DNA of 7,595 bases from Maritimibacter sp. Its GTDB lineage: Bacteria; Pseudomonadota; Alphaproteobacteria; Rhodobacterales; Rhodobacteraceae. The stretch spans positions 1 to 7,595 of the forward strand of contig JAGRMP010000419.1 of NCBI GenBank assembly GCA_020441225.1. The letters are read 5' to 3'. Position 1 is the first letter of the stretch; the number at the start of each line of letters is the position of its first letter. Below, piece after piece: positions 5,838 to 7,595 of the stretch. The position numbers were made by a program, and so were the translations under genes. The notes under the pieces were generated by a model. That model was not told where the DNA came from. It did not search any database and saw nothing but the letters and a program-made list of their open reading frames with translations.

Positions 5838-6719
5838 TCAGCGCCGGTTGATGAGCACGATCCCGGTGGCGACAAGCGCGAGTTTCGCAAGCAGGCTCAC
5901 CGTCACCGTCTCGCCGAGCCAGAGCCAGCCCACCGCCACGCCGAAGACCGGCGACAGAAAGCCGAATCCCGCGACCTGGCTCGCCTTGTAGCGTCCGAGC
6001 AGACGGAACCAGACCAGGAACACCCCGGCCACGACCACCACGATCTGGAACAGCATCAAGCCCGCGGTCGTCGGGGTGAAATCGCGCACGAGCGGGCCGA
6101 ACAGCGGCGCCAGCGCGAGCAGGATCGGCGCCGAGATCAGCACCTGCCAGAACATCTGCATTTCCGCCGTCTGGCGCGAGATTGCCGTGAGCCGCGCCGT
6201 GAGCGTGATCCCCATCCAGCCCAGCGCGCCGACGAGCGCCGCGAGATCGCCCGCAAGCGACGCCCCCGCCACCAGCCCGGACCGGTCGAAGATCGCCCAG
6301 GCGACCCCGGTGAAAGCCAGCGCGAGGCCCACGAGCCGCGGCGGGGTCAGCCGTTCGCCCGGCAGGAGCCAATGTGCGGCAATCGCGGTCCAGACCGGCA
6401 TCGAGTAGAAGATCACGCTGGCGCGCGACACGGTGGTCAGATCGAGGGCGACGAAGAGCCCGAGAAACTCGACCGCGAAAAGCGTGCCCAGGAGCAGCCC
6501 GGCGCCGCGGGTGGCCCGGGCGAAATCCGGCCGCTGGCCGCTCAGGCGCATCCAGCCCCAGAGCACGAACACGGCGCCGGCAGAGCGCAGCCCGGCGGCA
6601 AAGACCGGCTGCAGCCCCTGGTTGGTCAGCTTGATGACCACCTGGTTGAACGCGAGGATCGCGAAGAGGGTGATGAGTATGGCCGCGCCCTTCGCGTCCA
6701 TGTCCTGACGGGTCTGCAT
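5838..6719 (-). CDS. DMT-superfamily permease, EamA type
   Basis: Predicted 293-aa inner-membrane transporter, the usual length for ten-helix EamA proteins, built from two repeats at about 12-144 and 155-291. Each repeat opens with a Gly/Ala-rich helix and each contains the family's L-x-GE or L-GE turn: LLPGE at 118-122 before TPPRLVGLALAFTGVA, and WLGE at 267-270 before TVTVSLLAKLALVATGIVL. AFNQVVIKLTNQGLQPVF (23-40) is a typical first-helix region. EamA proteins mostly export metabolites such as amino acids or nucleosides; the substrate cannot be read from sequence and no neighbour suggests one. The start is uncertain: ATG 6719 (MQTRQDMDAKG) and ATG 6701 (MDAKG) both lack a well-spaced Shine-Dalgarno. 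The better homology-style start is MDAKG, while a promoter at 6726-6754 would place the RNA start almost on 6719. Confidence 0.88.
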   Translation of the reverse strand: MQTRQDMDAKGAAILITLFAILAFNQVVIKLTNQGLQPVFAAGLRSAGAVFVLWGWMRLSGQRPDFARATRGAGLLLGTLFAVEFLGLFVALDLTTVSRASVIFYSMPVWTAIAAHWLLPGERLTPPRLVGLALAFTGVAWAIFDRSGLVAGASLAGDLAALVGALGWMGITLTARLTAISRQTAEMQMFWQVLISAPILLALAPLFGPLVRDFTPTTAGLMLFQIVVVVAGVFLVWFRLLGRYKASQVAGFGFLSPVFGVAVGWLWLGETVTVSLLAKLALVATGIVLINRR

Positions 6720-6725
6720 CGCGCG

Positions 6726-6754
6726 ACAGGACCGGCGCCCGGACGCGGTGTCAA
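6726..6754 (-). promoter_or_regulatory. Putative promoter of the EamA permease gene
   Basis: On the minus strand a perfect TTGACA (6754 to 6749) is followed after 17 bp by TCCTGT (6731 to 6726). The -10 is poor (two of six), so the call rests mainly on the -35. If it is used, transcription starts at about 6719, the first candidate ATG, so the gene would be leaderless or would use the ATG at 6701 with an 18-nt leader. The upstream palindrome at 6760-6781 abuts this -35. Confidence 0.33.
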
Positions 6755-6759
6755 GGGGC

Positions 6760-6803
6760 CAAGCGGCTTCGAAGCCGCTTGAGACGCGATTTCGAAATCG
6801 CGT
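6760..6803. repeat. Tandem pair of perfect palindromes (pair A)
   Basis: First palindrome, 22 bp at 6760-6781, has arms CAAGCGGCTTC and GAAGCCGCTTG. Second, 20 bp at 6784-6803, has arms ACGCGATTTC and GAAATCGCGT. Both are perfect, both are centred on TTCGAA, and the centres are 23 bp apart. There are no T-runs. The pair lies immediately upstream of the permease promoter. Possible roles are a regulator site, a REP-like extragenic element, or structured 5' RNA. Confidence 0.85.
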
Positions 6804-6867
6804 GGTCCCACCCGGCCCAAACGCCGCGCCGCCGCGGTCTCGCGCATCGCTCGGCACCGGGCGGGTC

Positions 6868-6910
6868 CAGCCGGCGCGCGCCGGCTGCCCACGCGAGCGC
6901 GCGCTCGCGT
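6868..6910. repeat. Tandem pair of perfect palindromes (pair B)
   Basis: First palindrome, 20 bp at 6868-6887, has arms CAGCCGGCGC and GCGCCGGCTG. Second, 20 bp at 6891-6910, has arms ACGCGAGCGC and GCGCTCGCGT. Both are perfect and centred on GCGCGC, with centres 23 bp apart, the same spacing as pair A. The second member shares the outer arms ACGCGA/TCGCGT with the second member of pair A. The pair lies 75 bp upstream of the antiporter ATG. Between the pairs, GGTCCCACCCGG (6804-6815) and CCGGGCGGGTCC (6857-6868) are inverted with 10 of 12 matches. Confidence 0.85.
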
Positions 6911-6931
6911 CCCCCCAGCGCAATTGCCCCG

Positions 6932-6960
6932 TTTGCGCCCCGCCCCGCCCGTGCTACCAA
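6932..6960 (+). promoter_or_regulatory. Possible weak promoter of the antiporter gene
   Basis: TTTGCG (6932-6937), 17 bp, TACCAA (6955-6960). Each hexamer matches the sigma70 consensus at only about three positions, so this is a position-based guess. It is the only correctly spaced pair I see between pair B and the antiporter ATG. Confidence 0.2.
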
Positions 6961-6984
6961 GCGCCGACCCAGCGGAGACGCCCC

Positions 6985-7595
6985 ATGAACATCCTCCAGA
7001 TCGCCTCGCTCCTGATCGTCCTCGCGGGCGCGTTCGGCGCGATCAACTACCTGTTTCTCAAGCTGCCTTCGGCGATCGGCATCCTCGTCGTCGCCTTCAT
7101 CGCCTCGCTCGCGATCCTCGGGCTCGACGCGCTGGTGCCGAGCCTGAACATCGCCGACGAGGTCCGCACGGTGGTGCTCGGCGTCGATTTCTCCGATGCG
7201 CTGCTCGAAGGCATGCTCGGGCTCCTGCTGTTTGCCGGCGCGCTGCACGTGAAGGTCTCCGACCTGCGCGCCGAGGCGCTGCCGGTGCTGCTCATGGCCA
7301 CGCTCGGCGTCGCGCTCTCGACCGTGATCGTCGGCACCGGGTTTTCCTGGATCACCGGCATGCCGCTGCTCGTGGCCCTCGTCTTCGGCGCGCTGATCTC
7401 GCCCACCGACCCGGTGGCGGTGCTCGGCGTCTTGCGCGAGGCGAACCTGCAGAAAAGCCTCGAGACCAAGATCGCGGGCGAAAGCCTGTTCAACGACGGG
7501 GTCGGCTACGTGGTCTACCTCATCCTCGTCGGCCTCGCTTTCCCGGCGGTCGGCGGGCATGGCGCCGAGGCCGAGGCGCATGGCGGCGGCGGTCT
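6985..7595 (+). CDS. CPA1-type Na+/H+ antiporter, N-terminal part (3' truncated by window edge)
   Basis: The frame from ATG 6985 stays open to the window end: 203 codons plus two bases. The product is a multi-helix inner-membrane monovalent cation/proton antiporter, used in Na+ and pH homeostasis. Family signatures are LLFAGALHVKVSDL (81-94), the ALISPTDPVAVLGVL stretch (136-150) with the T-D-P unwound-helix motif, and AGESLFNDGVGYVV (164-177), where F169-N170-D171 is the ND ion-binding motif of electroneutral NhaP/NHE-like exchangers. The last visible residues form a His/Gly/Ala/Glu-rich loop (about 190-203) after the helix containing YLILVGLAF. A good Shine-Dalgarno GGAG (6974-6977) lies 7 nt before the ATG. 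The product is probably about half complete here. A long reading frame on the opposite strand is a codon-bias shadow. Confidence 0.93.
   Translation, partial: MNILQIASLLIVLAGAFGAINYLFLKLPSAIGILVVAFIASLAILGLDALVPSLNIADEVRTVVLGVDFSDALLEGMLGLLLFAGALHVKVSDLRAEALPVLLMATLGVALSTVIVGTGFSWITGMPLLVALVFGALISPTDPVAVLGVLREANLQKSLETKIAGESLFNDGVGYVVYLILVGLAFPAVGGHGAEAEAHGGGG

Noticed and set aside
5027..5851. 274-codon plus-strand frame overlapping the SYLF gene
   Set aside because: It is an Arg-rich shadow that crosses the promoter, the SYLF gene and its terminator; the SYLF frame has signal peptide and domain.
6760..6910. CRISPR array or intrinsic terminators at the palindrome cluster
   Set aside because: The units are palindromes of differing sequence, not direct repeats with unique spacers, and none is followed by a T-run.
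6751..7581. 276-codon minus-strand frame opposite the antiporter
   Set aside because: The product is a highly charged low-complexity string, while the plus strand encodes clear CPA1 motifs and has a ribosome site. It also runs through the palindromes.

Overview
The window is GC-rich DNA with strong G/C third-position bias. It suggests an alphaproteobacterium, most likely of the Rhodobacteraceae/Paracoccaceae. The evidence is the zinc-ligand-free (Asp-type) HemB, a small membrane protein of a type I associate with that family (often labelled 'component of SufBCD complex'), and the overall codon style. This placement is inference from protein character, not from a database search. The region looks chromosomal: I see no insertion sequence, phage gene, CRISPR array, rRNA or tRNA.

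Layout, left to right: (1) the C-terminal half of mfd (+), cut by the window edge just after its Walker A motif; (2) a single-domain globin-like gene (+) with a long N-terminal extension and a SAP-like tail; (3) a four-helix membrane protein (-), convergent with the globin gene; (4) hemB (+), divergent from it; (5) a DoxX-family membrane protein (-), convergent with hemB across three back-to-back hairpins; (6) a Tat-type lipoprotein with a SYLF/YSC84 domain (+), divergent from doxX; (7) an EamA/DMT permease (-), convergent with it across a strong terminator; (8) the N-terminal half of a CPA1-type Na+/H+ antiporter (+), cut by the right edge. That is six complete genes and two partial ones.

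After mfd and the globin gene, which share a strand but are 214 bp apart, strands alternate gene by gene. Almost every gene is therefore its own transcription unit, and the control information sits in the intergenic gaps, all under 300 bp. The gaps hold sigma70-like promoters before the globin and SYLF genes, each followed within a few bases by a perfect hairpin. They also hold a LacI-type operator look-alike with no gene to serve, a CRP/FNR-like dyad upstream of doxX, and several terminators.

The most unusual structure is the 265-bp divergent gap between the permease and the antiporter. It carries four perfect palindromes of 20-22 bp arranged as two pairs, with the same 23-bp centre-to-centre spacing in both pairs. 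The genes do not form one pathway. The one thematic link is heme: hemB makes a heme precursor and the globin should bind heme, but they are on separate transcripts. I found no clear multi-gene defence or biosynthetic system here.
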